Notes under the pieces: generated by a model
Told to the model about the DNA's origin: nothing
Databases searched by the model: none
What the model saw: only the letters and a program-made list of their open reading frames with translations
Program-made: the position numbers and the translations under genes
Assembly (NCBI GenBank): GCA_025331435.1
Contig: JAIWNI010000024.1
Span: 62,001 to 126,000 of the forward strand
From: Choanephora cucurbitarum
Lineage: Eukaryota; Mucoromycota; Mucoromycetes; Mucorales; Choanephoraceae
DNA length: 64,000 nt
Direction: 5' to 3'
Shown: positions 1-12,069 of the stretch, piece after piece
Layout: each line of letters opens with the position of its first letter
Numbering within the stretch: the stretch's first letter is position 1

Positions 1-563
1 TCAATTCAGAGAAAGCTTCAACAACCTTGGAGGTTTGGTTCAAACGACCATTTTCAGCCAAAGTTTCAAAGAAGTTTTGGGTGATTTGGCTAGGCTTACC
101 GGCCTTCTTCAAGATATCGTTAATACCTTGCATCTTTGCGCCACGGTGAATGGTAGGGTTTTCCAAGAAGGCCTTGAGGCTTTCATCCTTTTCAACAGCT
201 TGGTTAAGGGTCTTGAGGTCCTTTTCAACAGCTTCAAGGACGTTTTGACGGGCAGCAGCGGTGTAAAGAGCAGTGGCGTAACGACCATCGAGACCGAAAA
301 GGGTAATGGGAGCCTAACAATCATCAAGTCAATTAACTCCATGTGTTGATGAGGCGTGTGCACGCGTCAATTTAATTTCTATTCTTTTACCTTGACAGAG
401 GTAGGGGCAGCAGCGTAACCACGAGCCAACTTGAAAAGAAAAATAAATAAATGATGGTTAGGTCGATCTTCCACATTTCATGGCCTGTTGTCGTCATGTG
501 TTGGGGCGTGTATGATTTTACCTTGGGGACAGCGGTAGTCAAACGGGTGAATCTAGAAGCCAT
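1..563 (-). CDS. ATP5: ATP synthase OSCP subunit, mitochondrial (partial)
   Basis: Oligomycin-sensitivity-conferring subunit of mitochondrial F1Fo ATP synthase, which joins the F1 head to the peripheral stalk on the matrix side. Three exons are seen: 522-563, 391-429 and 1-313 (continuing past the left edge). The first exon encodes a short basic, hydroxylated leader starting MASRFTRLTTAVPK, typical of a mitochondrial presequence. Exon 2 gives LARGYAAAPTSVK and exon 3 starts APITLFGLDGRYATALYTAA, the conserved OSCP N-terminus, followed by the helical domain (QNVLEAVEKDLKTL). Introns begin GTAAA and end CAAG or TTAG. The C-terminal part lies outside the window. It is divergent from the ribosomal protein gene to the right. 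Family assignment is firm; the start is the only ATG that gives the leader. Confidence 0.92.
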
Positions 564-1885
564 TTTAAACCGAATTGAAATAGAAAAAAAAAGAGTTTAT
601 AGGAAAAGAGACAGGCTCGTTTTTGCCCCTTCTTACTCTCTTTCCCTCCCTCTCTCTTCTCCCTCTGAATTTTTTTTTTCACTATTTTTTTTTTGGGCAT
701 CAACCCCTACGCTGGGGACGTCATCACAAAATACCAATCGGAGAATTAATTATGATGAAGTGAGTGAAGTTCACTTTTAATACAAAAAGAAAGTTGTCAA
801 TTGATTTCATGATAAGAACATGCACAAACTCTCTCTCTCTTTCCTTTCGGTTTTAGAGAAATACATACATATGAGCCTAAGAGAAGTTAGTTGATACTCA
901 AGCAGTAAAGTATGAACATTCAAAGACTATATGATTTGGAAAGTGAATGGACTAGAATGCATTGCTCAAGTTGCTTTTATCTCTCTCAAAGCCTATTTAA
1001 TGCTGCATATATGATTCATGTTTAAATAAATGCATAAAAAGTTCCTAGTTACTTGGTGAAGATCTCATTCACTTGAAGAAGAAAAATAGAGAAAAGACAA
1101 TCCGAGCCGCACTGAGTCAGAATTAAATGGTAATTCAAACTTACACTGAAGCTTTCCGGCTCAGCAAAATTTATCATTCAATGTGTCCATTGGAAGGTGT
1201 GATTCTCCCTCTTTTAGCTTCGATATAGTCCAACAATGGTATGATACTATCGATAGTCAACATCCCAAACACCTCCCTCTATATTCTCTCTTCTCTTGGA
1301 CTTTGTTGCGTGTCATGATAGATTGGATAATTGAGAAAAAGATGAGAATATCAAAACAAGATGTGAAATATGGATTGATGAATTGCTCTTTTGTGGATAA
1401 TTGTTTTTCGAGAAAACATGCATCATGGACACATCAGGTTTCATCAAACAAGAAACCATGGAAGCGATCAACTCAGACCAGTTCGCCATAGAACACTAAA
1501 GAAAGACGAAAAAGGAGAAAGGAACGAAACAGGAATAACCTGTCATTAGTTCAAAGTTGTCATCCATCTAACCACCCTCCCCCCTCTTTCTCGATGTCAA
1601 AACTTGTATTGATTCTACTTGATATCCAGTCCTAAACAATCAATTAAAACCAAACAAGCAGCAATGGAATTGAATATGCCCCCAAGAGAAAGAAAGAGAG
1701 AAAGAAAAGCAATAGCCAGAATCTCGACACTGATTTTTTCCTCTCTGATTTTCCAATACTATTCTATCATGAAAAAGGAGAAAGAGAAAAGGAGGGAGAG
1801 AAGGGATGAGATTACAGATACTCTTCCGAGTTAGAAATTGAGAGCGAAAGAGAGTGGAAGAAACTAACGATGAATTTGACAATAG
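564..1885. other. Divergent upstream region of ATP5 and RPL11
   Basis: About 1.3 kb between the two divergent starts. It must hold the ATP5 promoter, the RPL11 promoter and a first RPL11 exon plus intron. CT-rich tracts lie at 635-690. Two ATG-GT sites (ATGGTAATT near 1127 and ATGGTATGAT near 1234) could be a one-codon first exon of RPL11; I cannot choose between them. ORFs here, such as 1183-1491, have no recognisable content. Confidence 0.5.
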
Positions 1886-2422
1886 AGTGCCGAAGAACAG
1901 AAGGTGACCAAGAACCCCATGCGTAACCTCCAAATCGAAAAGTTGGTTCTCAACATCTGTGTTGGTGAATCTGGTGATAGATTGACTCGTGCCGCTAAGG
2001 TTCTTGAACAATTGACCGGTCAAACCCCCGTCTACTCCAAGGCTCGTTACACTGTCCGTACCTTCTCTATCCGTCGTAACGAAAAGATCTCTGTTCACGT
2101 TACTGTTCGTGGCCCCAAGGCCGAAGAAATCCTTGAACGTGGTTTGAAGGTCAAGGAATACGAACTTAAGGCTCGTAACTTCTCTCAAACCGGTAACTTT
2201 GGTTTCGGTATTGATGAACACATTGATTTGGGTATCAAGTACGATCCTTCCATTGGTATCTACGGTATGGACTACTACGTTGTCATGGGTCGCCCTGGTA
2301 ACCGTGTCTCTCGCAGAAAGCACTGTAAGGCCAAGGTTGGTGTCACTCACCGTATCAAGAAGGAAGAAACCCAAGAATGGTTCAAGAACCGTTTCGATGG
2401 TGTCATCTCCAACAAGAACTAA
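1886..2422 (+). CDS. RPL11: 60S ribosomal protein L11 (uL5), main exon
   Basis: Large-subunit ribosomal protein uL5, which binds 5S rRNA in the central protuberance. The exon encodes [20 protein letters not shown] followed by the conserved [33 protein letters not shown], a mid-protein SIRRNEKI block and [14 protein letters not shown]. It ends at TAA 2420-2422. An in-frame TAG at 1883-1885 shows translation must enter by splicing. A CTAAC branch site at 1863-1868 sits about 18 nt before a TAG acceptor at 1885, so the protein is probably Met plus this exon (about 179 aa). The short 5' exon holding the ATG was not located with certainty. Codon choice is strongly biased (CGT, AAG, GGT, TTG), as expected for a highly expressed gene. 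Confidence 0.95.
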   Translation, partial: SAEEQKVTKNPMRNLQIEKLVLNICVGESGDRLTRAAKVLEQLTGQTPVYSKARYTVRTFSIRRNEKISVHVTVRGPKAEEILERGLKVKEYELKARNFSQTGNFGFGIDEHIDLGIKYDPSIGIYGMDYYVVMGRPGNRVSRRKHCKAKVGVTHRIKKEETQEWFKNRFDGVISNKN

Positions 2423-3440
2423 GAAATTTGTTTGTTTTCTAAGAGAATAAATTAAGCTTTTTTTTTCTAATTTGTGTAAAAAAAAAAATACGTTGTCAGC
2501 TAGCTGAGTGATTTTACTTTATTTTGCAGGAAGAATAGCTTAAATTGATGTTTTGGGTAAAGTAAAGTGAAGCAATTTCGTTGAATCAAAGAAGGGCTCC
2601 TCAGCCTTAAGCGATGAATGCCTTACTGTTTTTCAAATACTACTGGTCGTTCTTTTTTACTGTATGTCTCTTGCATGGATCAGCATGATGTTTAAATATT
2701 AAAGAACGATGATTTATTTATTTTTTAATATTACGAAATAACTACTATCACCCTTTCTGCATAATCGCCGTAACTAATGCAAATGAAAGCGGGGAGAAAC
2801 TGTCAAGTACAATAGCGGGGGGAAATGACTTAAAACCCTTTCCTTTTCTTCAGTATAAAGAAAGAAAGAGGAATTGCCTTACAAGTGAAGAAAAAAAATT
2901 TCGGTCATTACCGAGAAGAAAAAAAAATTGTTGTCCATCTTCAGCATCATCTGGTTTTCCATGTCTTTGCCTTTCTCTGTTTCTTTTTCTTCTTTTGCCT
3001 TTGCATCGCATGAAATCGAATTTCTATCAAAGAAATGTTTCATCGAAGACAAAGAAGTCTATAATTCTAGTTGATTGGTGAACTTGTTAGGCCATAAAAA
3101 GAAAAAAAGGAACTTGAAATGATTTGCGAACCTATCAAATTTCTGCCACACGCTACCAATCATATTGTATGCATAAAAAGGTAAAATAAAAATTTCGGAT
3201 GTCACCGAGATTTTTTTTTTCTTAAACAAAAGTATCAAAAAGAATCAGGTCATTCAAGAACATGTCATATATGCAATTAAAAAGAAACTTTGCCATAAAG
3301 AAGTGTGTTGTTTTAGATCTTTTTTTTATTAGAATGAAATAAATAATTTTGTACGCAGTACTGAAAATTACGATAAATAGAGGAAAAGGTTAAAGTCTGG
3401 TATGCAAGTGAATTAATCTTTAGAATCTAAGAAAGGTACT
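2423..3440. other. Convergent intergenic region with two CGG-N6-CCG dyads
   Basis: No coding sequence is recognised between the converging RPL11 and F-box genes. Two dyads, CGG-N6-CCG at 2902-2913 and 3196-3207, share flanking AAATTT on the left and AGA on the right. The rest is A/T-rich with homopolymer runs. Confidence 0.5.
2446..2451 (+). terminator. Poly(A) signal AATAAA downstream of RPL11
   Basis: Canonical AATAAA 24 nt after the RPL11 stop codon, followed by T-rich sequence. This is a typical position for a fungal cleavage and polyadenylation signal. Confidence 0.45.
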
Positions 3441-4286
3441 TTAGGCAGTCCATGATTTGCTGTACACAATAAAGTTATTGTTGGAAATCAAAGAAATTGG
3501 ACTATGATCATTCACAGGTGTTGGTGTCGTAGAGTCAGTGTTGATGATTTGTTTCAGTTTGTTGGACATCCAGTAATCTGCTTTATCTTTATCTGCTCGG
3601 AATCCAATAGTAGCATCTGGCAAGAGACAGATGTTTTGAATGCTTGGATAGACTTTGATCAGTCGAAGAACATGTTCATTCAGCCAAGTGCGCTTTGTGG
3701 CGAATGTCAATGATTGAAGACCGCCCGATCGAAGCAGATGAGCATTTTGTACCTTATTTTCGAGTTCGGCTACCAGAGTCTCTGCATTCATTTGGAGTTC
3801 ACAACCAAGTACCAGATTGGTCATTTCAGGACATTGAGCTAGTAAATTACTGAGAGTAGAGGCATCAATAGAAGCAAATTTGGTCTGTTCAGAAGAGCCA
3901 ATCAACACTAGCGTCTTGAGTTTCAATGATCGGGGAGGTAAAAGCCGAAGTGAATGATCTGATAAAGTTGTCCAACCACAGATCGTCAAGTGTCTCAAGT
4001 TAGGACAGGAGGAGAGGATATAATGTACAATGTTGTCACGAACACCCCAGATACGTATTGATTGAATATGGTCCAGGTGAGGTGCAATAATCGACTTTAA
4101 TTGATCTAATTTCCATAGTTGTCCTGGCTTATGTTCACCGTGATGTAGTTGAATAGCTCGCCAGTGATTTGGGCGATCAGAGAAAGCACGAAGCATACGA
4201 GAGACTTGACGTAGCTTAGCCAATTCTTGACAAGGCAAGTAAGAGACAATTTCAAATAAGATTTCTGTAGGTAATTTAGTTAACAT
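3441..4286 (-). CDS. F-box protein with leucine-rich-repeat-like C-terminus
   Basis: Single-exon protein of 281 aa. The N-terminus MLTKLPTEILFEIVSYLPCQ (1-20) and following residues to about 45 form an F-box, the module that binds Skp1 in SCF ubiquitin ligases. The rest has LRR-like blocks such as ILSSCPNLRHLTICGWTTL (about 91-109) and LLAQCPEMTNLVLGC, so it is probably a substrate-recruiting FBXL-type subunit acting in cytosol or nucleus. The target is unknown. The ATG at 4284-4286 is the natural start because the F-box begins immediately. It runs the same way as the Ssl1 gene upstream, with 276 nt between them. Fungal F-box/LRR proteins form large families, so no orthologue name is given. 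Confidence 0.85.
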   Translation of the reverse strand: MLTKLPTEILFEIVSYLPCQELAKLRQVSRMLRAFSDRPNHWRAIQLHHGEHKPGQLWKLDQLKSIIAPHLDHIQSIRIWGVRDNIVHYILSSCPNLRHLTICGWTTLSDHSLRLLPPRSLKLKTLVLIGSSEQTKFASIDASTLSNLLAQCPEMTNLVLGCELQMNAETLVAELENKVQNAHLLRSGGLQSLTFATKRTWLNEHVLRLIKVYPSIQNICLLPDATIGFRADKDKADYWMSNKLKQIINTDSTTPTPVNDHSPISLISNNNFIVYSKSWTA

Positions 4287-4562
4287 GATAATAGAATAAA
4301 AAAAAGTTTAATGAGATTAAAAAGAATAGAAATAAATTCTGGAAAAATTGAAAAGCTTAAATACTACAAAACGAAAACCTTGTTACAAGGGTCATCATGC
4401 GCCTAATTTTATTAAGGAAATCATAGAATAGAAAGGAGTAGTCAAGTTTCATCAAATTAGACTGATTTGCCTTTTTTTTCATTAAAGGGAACATCTTATT
4501 CGGCAGTGCCCTAACCTTCTTTTACTTCTTTTTTCAAAATAAGAAAAATTGTCCGAGACATC

Positions 4563-6037
4563 TTAAGCCGCGCCATTGACAACAGCTGCCTTCTTGCCTA
4601 CACTCCAACAGCCAGGACAGTTATGCAATACTTCATGCACAAATATATCGCATTCCGAACAAAATTCCTGTTGGCATTTTGGACAACTGAATTTGCCACC
4701 TGATGTTTCTTGCTTGTCGAATTGGGTCAAACAAGAGAAACAGTGAAGTGCATGTCCACTAAAGAAAGAGACAATTGAGTTCAGATGAACTTGAGATTCT
4801 AGCCAGAAGAAACATTACCCATTATTTTTGACTTCATCGAAATTATGTACAGGAAACAAGTGATGATAGGATCTTGCTAGATGTGGCGATGATACCAGTG
4901 TCAAACCACAAATGTCACAATCACTTGGTAATTCACATATTTTTGATTTACACTTTGGGCAGATATAGCCTCCTAATGTCAACTTCGAATGGCTTTTCTC
5001 TTTTTGATTTAGTCTCAAGGTCCTCTCGCTCATCCATTTTGAGTACAAGACTTACCAAACACAAAAGGTAGGGTGCTCTTCTATTAATCGTTTAGGAAAT
5101 CCCATCATCACCAAATTAGAGGTATTCTTGTTGGGTAATACAGCAGGTGGAGGAATAACTTCAAACAATAAATCCTTATAATGGGCTTCATTTAAAACAA
5201 CACCATAGGTACCTGTTTCATTTGTTTCTTAGAAAAAAGCTTCTTTTTTCTCCTTTTTCAAACAATACCTTTCGTGGTTTCAGCTAATAAACGACAGATT
5301 TGAACTTCAGCAGCTAATCCAACAATATTGACACGAACCATCTCCTTTTTTAAAAGTTGAACTGTCTCATGAATATCAGCTGGATCACAAGTTGTCAATG
5401 ATCCAAACAACAGCAAGACTTCTTTAGATCCGTGACTTGGCACACCCAACATACTTGCTCTCGCTAGCTGTAATGCGTTTTGCAAAGAAGGTTCTCCACT
5501 TGTTTCTGTATTCTTTTTTAATTTAATGGCCTTGATATGGTCTGTAGGATTACCACTCAATTCTGTCAGTTTCTCTGCAATCCCATCTCGAGTAATAATG
5601 ATACCCAATTGAGAAATGGGATTCTGATCAAAGAACTCTACCACAAATTGCTGTGCATAAGTCAGTGTCAATTCCACACGACTAGGTCGTAGATCTTTTT
5701 CATTCATGGCTTCTGAAAGATCAATCACAAGAAATAAATGTCGAATGATACCACGTTGAATAATGGCTGTGTCTTTCAATAACCTTTCAAATAGAAACAG
5801 GTTAGAATCCGACCACTTTCTTGCTTAAATCACTCACCTTTTACGCTTTCTTTGCTGTTGTAACTGAGAGACAACACTACTCAATCGACCCTCAGCATCT
5901 TCTTGTAGAATATCCCAACTACGCTTGTATTCTTCTTCCCAAGCATAACCTCCGTTGCCGTGATCATCGTCTTGATTGCCGTCATAAGTGTCATCCACAT
6001 CAATGTAGTCTTCGTCTGCTTGTTTTGTAGGGCCCAT
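4563..6037 (-). CDS. SSL1: TFIIH core subunit Ssl1/p44
   Basis: Subunit of transcription and repair factor TFIIH that stimulates the XPD/Rad3 helicase in RNA polymerase II initiation and nucleotide excision repair. Five exons (5838-6037, 5269-5783, 5056-5212, 4819-4992, 4563-4758) join in phase to 413 aa. After an acidic N-terminus and a QQQRKRKR basic stretch comes the von Willebrand A-like domain ([20 protein letters not shown], about 80-240) with the metal-site-like DLSEAM. The C-terminal zinc region begins [20 protein letters not shown], continues [11 protein letters not shown], and ends with a RING-like C4 module ([22 protein letters not shown]). Introns are 55-63 nt. Length and order of domains match the family. 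Its start is divergent from the BRE4-like gene. Confidence 0.95.
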
Positions 6038-7098
6038 CGTGGACTAGTTGTTGAGTGCGTAAGAAATGACAAGTGTCTCTTATTTATTCAAGTCTTCTCA
6101 TCGTCAAGCATAACAAAAAAATACGGGTTCAAAGTCACATACAAGTTATTTAATGTCAGCTCTCTTTCATCAAATGAAGAGTTGATGGAGTCAAGTCAGT
6201 AGTGTGGATACGTCATTAACAAAGCAATCTCTTTTCTTTTGTTCTTTTTATGCGCTTGGATAAAACACATGCTGACTTGTAACTGCTGTAGATTTTGGTT
6301 AGGTGAGCTTTTCATTTTGAATGAGTGTGTGTGTGTGTGTGCCATTGCGTGTATTCTGGTATTGAATTTGTTTGTATGCATGAATTACAGGTAGTGCAAT
6401 TGTATTGTCATAGAACCTCACCAGATAATGAATGAACAAGATTCATGCTAACAAGTTAGATAGTACTATCAAGTGCTTGATAAGTTGATAAATGTGCTCT
6501 GATGTTCCTTCATGTAAATTTTCTTACTTAATCCAAACAGTCCAATCAAATTACTGCTTTAAGATCTTTAAGTTACATTGTTGCTTGTCTGGCCTACAAC
6601 TGCTGTGTTGTAGATCGAAGCTGTCATAATGAGATGGAGCCAATAATCTGTCAAGAACTGTTTATCTCGGTCTATTTTCTCACGAAGAGATTCTTGCATC
6701 TGCTACTTCTGTTGTCACTGTTAGATATAAAAAATAGGGTCTTATTTCTCGATGACAAGCAAAATAACTCCATAAAAGTAGTGCCATAGAGACTCAATAA
6801 CACATTTAACCAATACGGCAAATGACAAAGACCTCTTTCTTTTCTTGCTCTAAGAAACCTGTACGTCATCTTATTCAAATCTGTAATTCGACTGGGCTGC
6901 AATGGATAAGCAGATGGCATCATTTGGAAATAAATAAACCTTAAAGCGTCAACTGATTGTTCCTGAAATCAAAGTTTTAACCCCCTTGTGACACACAATT
7001 ACAGGTCATTCTTATTCATAAAAAAAAGGGAAAAAGGATGTTCTCTTTGCTTCTTTCTTCTTTGTTTCAATAGAGAAACTATCATTTCACCCTTGTTC
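6038..7098. other. Divergent intergenic region, SSL1 / BRE4-like
   Basis: About 1.06 kb with promoters for both neighbours. A (TG)n microsatellite lies around 6325-6342. A minus-strand ORF at 6672-6923 (83 codons) has no recognisable domain and is not called. I see nothing else. Confidence 0.45.
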
Positions 7099-10000
7099 AT
7101 GTCTAATTCAAGTTCGGATACCAGAACTCCTTCTGGTCTATCTCTTTTATTTAATTCAGATTTAAGGCCACCCAATGCATATACTACGACAACACAACCA
7201 TCCAATCATACTCCAGTATCTTCTTACTCTTCAACTTCACCAGATAACAGTATAGATGAATGGCCCTTATTCTTTTCAACTACAGAAAACCTATCAAGAA
7301 CAGTCTCTTCATCAAGCTATTTTGACAATCAGAGTACATACGAAGTCATATTAGATGATGGTACAAGGCAAAGACGTACTGTATCACTCTCCACTGTTCA
7401 ACCAGATTTACATTTTTACCAATCTGATATGCATTCACATGCTAGGTAAGAAACCACACTTAATTTCTCCCTTTTTTTCTATGTTTAACTAGAGTAACAT
7501 GTTGTTCATTAGATCTACTGAAACAAGCCCCTTTATAGAAAATAGACGTTTATTAGAGGATGACGACAAGAGTGTGATGCATGACACACCCAATTCTATA
7601 ACAAGTTTCTTTTCATTGACAGTGCAGCAAAAAATGATCTTAAAGTGTAGTCTAGCCTATTCCATTGGCTCTTTATTCACTTTTGCTCCTTACTTAAACT
7701 CTCTCTGTGGACCTCATGTGGCCAGTCATTTGGCAGCGACTGTCACTGTCTTCTTCAACCCAGCTAAAACAGTTGGAGGCATGATCGAAGCTGCAGGTCT
7801 AGCCTGGATATATACGTTAGCTGCCCTTGCTCTAAGTTTGGGTAGTATGTGTACGACAGATTTCTTCTTGGAACGTCAGATGCCATGGATTGCATATGCC
7901 ATTTCTCTTGGTTTTTGGCTTACAGGAAGTATTTTTACTATCTCTTATATCAAAGTCAAACATAACAAGCCTAGTGTTTTAGCAGGTAAATGTGCGAAAA
8001 GTATAAATATAAGAAACATTTAATGTTGATAAAGAAAGGAGTCATTTGATAGCATCGGGATTGGCCTGTATCATTCTTATCATAGTCATTGTACGGCAAG
8101 GATCAGGCAATGAAGCAGAGTTTAACTTGGACATTATTATAGAAACATTTGTCATCGTTGCTATTGGATCTTTGATTTCTTTTGCTGTTTGTGTTCTGGT
8201 ATGGCCGATGACTGCATCCAAAAAACTAAAGTAAGTAGGTGTATATGGGTTTTCGTTTGATAAAAAAAAACTCATCCTTGTTTTGTTGAAAGAACAAACA
8301 TTGATACAAGCTTATCATCTATACGTATTTTGCTTAAGCTTTTAACGAAAACATTTCTGCTTGATGACGATCTTCCTGAATTTACAGCCAATGCTACCCT
8401 AGAAAACGCATTCAAAGCGCACCGTACTAGCTTTACTACATTAAGGCCTGTCTTGAAAGAGGCACAATTAGAATTTTATAATCTAGAAATGATGCGCCAT
8501 GGTCAAGGCTATGCACGTATCGTTGAAAGTCTCGAACGCTTGGCTCAGCATATGAATGGATTGAAAAGCAGTTGTGGTTTGCAAATGGAATTTATGCAAA
8601 CACCCAAACCTACCCACTATGGTACCATGCAAACCTCCAGTCTAGATAAGCAGCTGAATATCAAAGCAGGGCCACAAAGAAAAAGAATGGAATTTGAGCT
8701 GAAACGGGAAAAGCAAGGCCCTGTCTTTGGTCAAGGAAAAGAAGACGAGGCTTTTGTCCAGTTCATTCATTCAGTCAGATCGCCTATGAAGTCATTGGCT
8801 TACACCTGCAAGCAAACCATTCTTCATCTCCAGGCTTATTTCATGCAACAAGCAACAGAAAGTAGATCATCCTTTTATCTCTTAAGGCAGAATTTGACTA
8901 GTGCTATTGATTTATTTGAGGTATCTCAAAATCAAGCGTTACTTCGATTTTACAAAAAGAGATTCAGTCGTCAAGTAGATATCAACAGACTCCACACTTT
9001 ATTTATGACTCAAAAAGATGTTCCTATGGATGACATCTATCTTGTTTACTTCTTTGCCTTTTGCCTCTTGGAACTGGCCAAAGAACTTTTGATCCTTTTA
9101 GAATGCGTACAGTATATCTTTGAGGATATGCAAGAATGGAACCAAAATCGAAGCCTGTCACAATGGATTTATTCCTTGTTCAGCAAAAATCAAGGTAACA
9201 TTTGAAGACAAAACATCAATGAAAAGATGTTCTTACCATATTCATTCTTTCGGATCAGACACATATCCTTTTAACAGACGCAAAACGACAAAAGATACTC
9301 CATTTATACCCAACAACCGAAATACACTCGATACGCTGCATACACCTGTGCCCAAAACCAGAATCAGACGAGTCTTGGTTCGTTTGTGGGACTTTCTCTC
9401 TCAGTTTGGAACCTATCGCGTCAAATATGCTGTCAAATCTACAGTGACTGCAGTGCTCATTTCAGTCTTGGCCTTCATCCCTGCGACTCGGCCTTATTTC
9501 ACAAGCTTCAAGATGGAATGGACTCTTATCACTGCAATGGCTGTGATGTCGCCAACAGTGGGTGCGACCAATATGGGTGCTGCTCTTCGAGTGTTAGCTA
9601 CCATTGTAGGCTGTCTTTCAGCCACAATCATATATACACTCTTCAAGGAATACACCGTAATACTCTGGCTCGTTACCTGGATTGTGTCTGTCTTCAGTTT
9701 TTGGATGATTCTAAATCACAAGCATGGCCGATTTGGATTCTTTGGGTTGTTGGCTTACAATCTAATTGTCTTGTACAAATACAACCATCGCATGGATGAT
9801 GCTATTCGTGTCGTTGAACTCAGCTGGACGCGGTGTGTGGCTGTCTCTTTGGGTGTTTTGATTGGTTTGATCGTCACAACCTATGTATGGCCTTACGAAG
9901 CACGTACTCAGGTTCGAAAGGAACTCTCTGACTTTTTGTTGCGTCTCTCATGGCTTTATCAGCAATTGGTGTCTATCTATTCTGAAGATGATTCGCATGA

Positions 10001-10699
10001 GACATATACGGCATCGCCCAATACACTGTCATTGCTTGTGGAACCCAATCAACTCAGAGGTCAAGGGCTGCAAATGAGAGAGCTCAGTTTACAGATTGAG
10101 TTGTTTGAACTTCAATCGCTTCTTGCTCATGCTGCCAATGAACCTCGTTTGAAGGGACCATTCCCTGTCAAGGCATACAGAGACATGATGACCTGTTGTC
10201 AAAACATTTTAGATAAATTCCTTACTATTCGTGTGGTCATTTTGAAAGATGTCTGGGCTGTCTATGTACGTAGAAGCTTAATGGCGCCCGCTGCAAAGGA
10301 ATTCATGGAAATGTCTGGTCATGTCCTGTTATATTTCTACCTCTTGGCTTCTGCCTTACAGCTAAAGACACCTTTACCACCTTACTTACCGCCAGCAGAG
10401 AAGGCAAGACAACAGTTGATGCAGCGATTACAGAATATGCCTCCACTCATTGATGATACTAATGTATTGACTTTGCCTGATGAGAAGAGAGATGAATGTT
10501 ATATGATCTATTACGCTTATGTCATCTTGATGGAGAGTATCATTCGTGAATTAGACATGGTAAGATACATAAAAGAGCAAATCGACAGTAAGCTTATCTT
10601 ATAACTATACACTAGCTTGGCACTCAGATGAAAGAGCTGTTTGGTGCACTAGTCCCAGATGAACAATGGGCTAGATGTTTTGGTCAATCTCCAGTTTAA
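7099..10699 (+). CDS. BRE4-like integral membrane protein (FUSC/ArAE, DUF2421)
   Basis: Large polytopic membrane protein related to yeast Bre4 and fungal putative ER transporters with an aromatic-acid-exporter/FUSC fold. The transported substrate is not known. Six exons (7099-7445, 7513-7985, 8053-8230, 8293-9194, 9259-10559, 10628-10699) join to 1090 aa. After a Ser/Thr-rich N-terminus (about 1-150) come a first bundle of membrane helices (SLAYSIGSLFTFAPYL onward), a long hydrophilic middle (about 340-640), a second bundle (VKSTVTAVLISVLAFIPATR, GATNMGAALRVLATIVGC) and a C-terminal DUF2421-like region. The duplicated half-structure is typical of FUSC proteins. The last intron was placed at GTAAGA 10560 because it alone keeps frame into the conserved-looking tail ELFGALVPDEQWARCFG. 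The BRE4 orthology itself is an inference from architecture. Confidence 0.85.
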
Positions 10700-10801
10700 A
10701 GAAAGAAAGAAAGGGGGGGGGGGAATCTATTTATTTGCCGTGGTATAGTTTGTATGACTAACAAATGTATGTGTTGGCAGATAACTTGTCACAATAAACT
10801 T

Positions 10802-11946
10802 CTATACGTCTCTAAAGAGTTCATACACTTCCATGTCACTCACATCGCCGCTGCTGTTTGATCCTATTTCATCCTGATCATCTTCTTGCTTTGATTCATT
10901 CATTATCCTCTTTTTGTTAGATAATGACTTTGACTTGTGGTGGTTTAGTTTGGGAGGAATCTGTTGACAAACGTAAGCCTTATGATCAAACAGACCTAAA
11001 CCATATCGCTCTTTTACCTTGAAATAATACTGAGTATCCTTCATTGTGCATTTTCTTGCACTTCTTCCGATATCCGAATATCGTTTTCGTCGCTCTTGAT
11101 TTTGATCCAAATCCGCTTTATAATAAAACAAATCTTCTTTAGGCGATCCATCTGCTGTCTTGCCTTCCCGCTTAACACATCCAACAAGAGAGGAGTTAGA
11201 CAACACATCAGTTATATCTGTCCTACTGTACTCTTCTATCCTTTTGCAGATATCACTACAGGTCATGGTGGATTTTCTTGTGTACACTAGAAAAGAGGAA
11301 AGAAAACTCGTATGATAAGCCGAACAATGATAAAAAGAAAAGAAATAGTTGTCATGTACATCTTTACTGATCTTTGAGCAAATAAAAAGAACTTACTTAG
11401 CACTTGGATAATCTGATCTTCTAGAGTGATAGGCTTCTTCTGATTCGGATAGGTTGTAATCTTCTTCTTTACCATCTTGACTTCTTTCCTTTCTTCATAC
11501 TGAATGACAGTAGTGACTTTCTCTTCTATCACTGTACTTTCGTCCTTCTCCTCTTTGTCTTCTTCGGTTGGTGTCTTAAAGACCAGTCGAGTCCCCACAA
11601 TTTCAATCATAGTACCTTCTGTCACAGGCACATGCTCACCTTCCACAAAAATGATATGATCAATCAGAGCACCATTAGGAGAGAGAATAGTCAATTCATA
11701 TCCATCAAGCTGAGGCCTATGCTCTATCACAACATGTTCTCTAGAGACTCGTTTGTTGCACCTGCCAATCTGTATGGTCGCGTCAGGACCTCTTCCTATC
11801 GTTGTCTTTTGCTTCTTTGAACCTGTGCATATCACAGGTAGAGTATTGGGGTCGCTTTCATGACATTTCTTAGCTAAGGAGGGATAAAGTAAAAACTGGC
11901 TGGTTTGTGCTTGAAAACGTCTGTCTGTGTTGATATGAAAAGTCAT
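10802..11946 (-). CDS. FHA-domain protein, possibly Tos4/Plm2-like
   Basis: Two exons (11397-11946, 11287-flanked intron, 10802-11286) give 344 aa. An FHA phosphothreonine-binding domain lies at about 45-125, with IGRGPDATIQIG, RVSREHVVIEH and a following SPNGALID strand; the R, S and H of the binding loop are present. Then comes an acidic and basic charged linker with many K/E (about 130-180). The C-terminal half contains a Y-Y/D-R-rich block (EDLFYYKADLDQNQERRKR) and a stretch CTMKDTQYYFK that resembles the C-terminal region of fungal Tos4/Plm2-type G1/S chromatin factors. That likeness is from memory of the pattern, not a search, so only the FHA call is firm. The 110-nt intron has a GTAAGT donor and TTTCTAG acceptor. 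The gene is convergent with the BRE4-like gene, 102 nt apart. Confidence 0.8.
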
Positions 11947-12069
11947 AAGAGAAAGAGAAAGGAAACAAGAAAAAAATAAAATAAAAAGAAAGAAATAAGC
12001 TGGATGCTTTTTGATTGGATAGATTATTCATAATCCGATCTATGCTGTGTTATTGCCATGAATGATTTG

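Noticed and set aside
1183..1491. 102-codon plus-strand ORF
   Set aside because: Lies in the presumed 5' intron/leader of RPL11, no domain, and composition like random AT-rich translation.
6672..6923. 83-codon minus-strand ORF
   Set aside because: No domain, no splice partners, no homologous pattern recognised; in a divergent promoter region.
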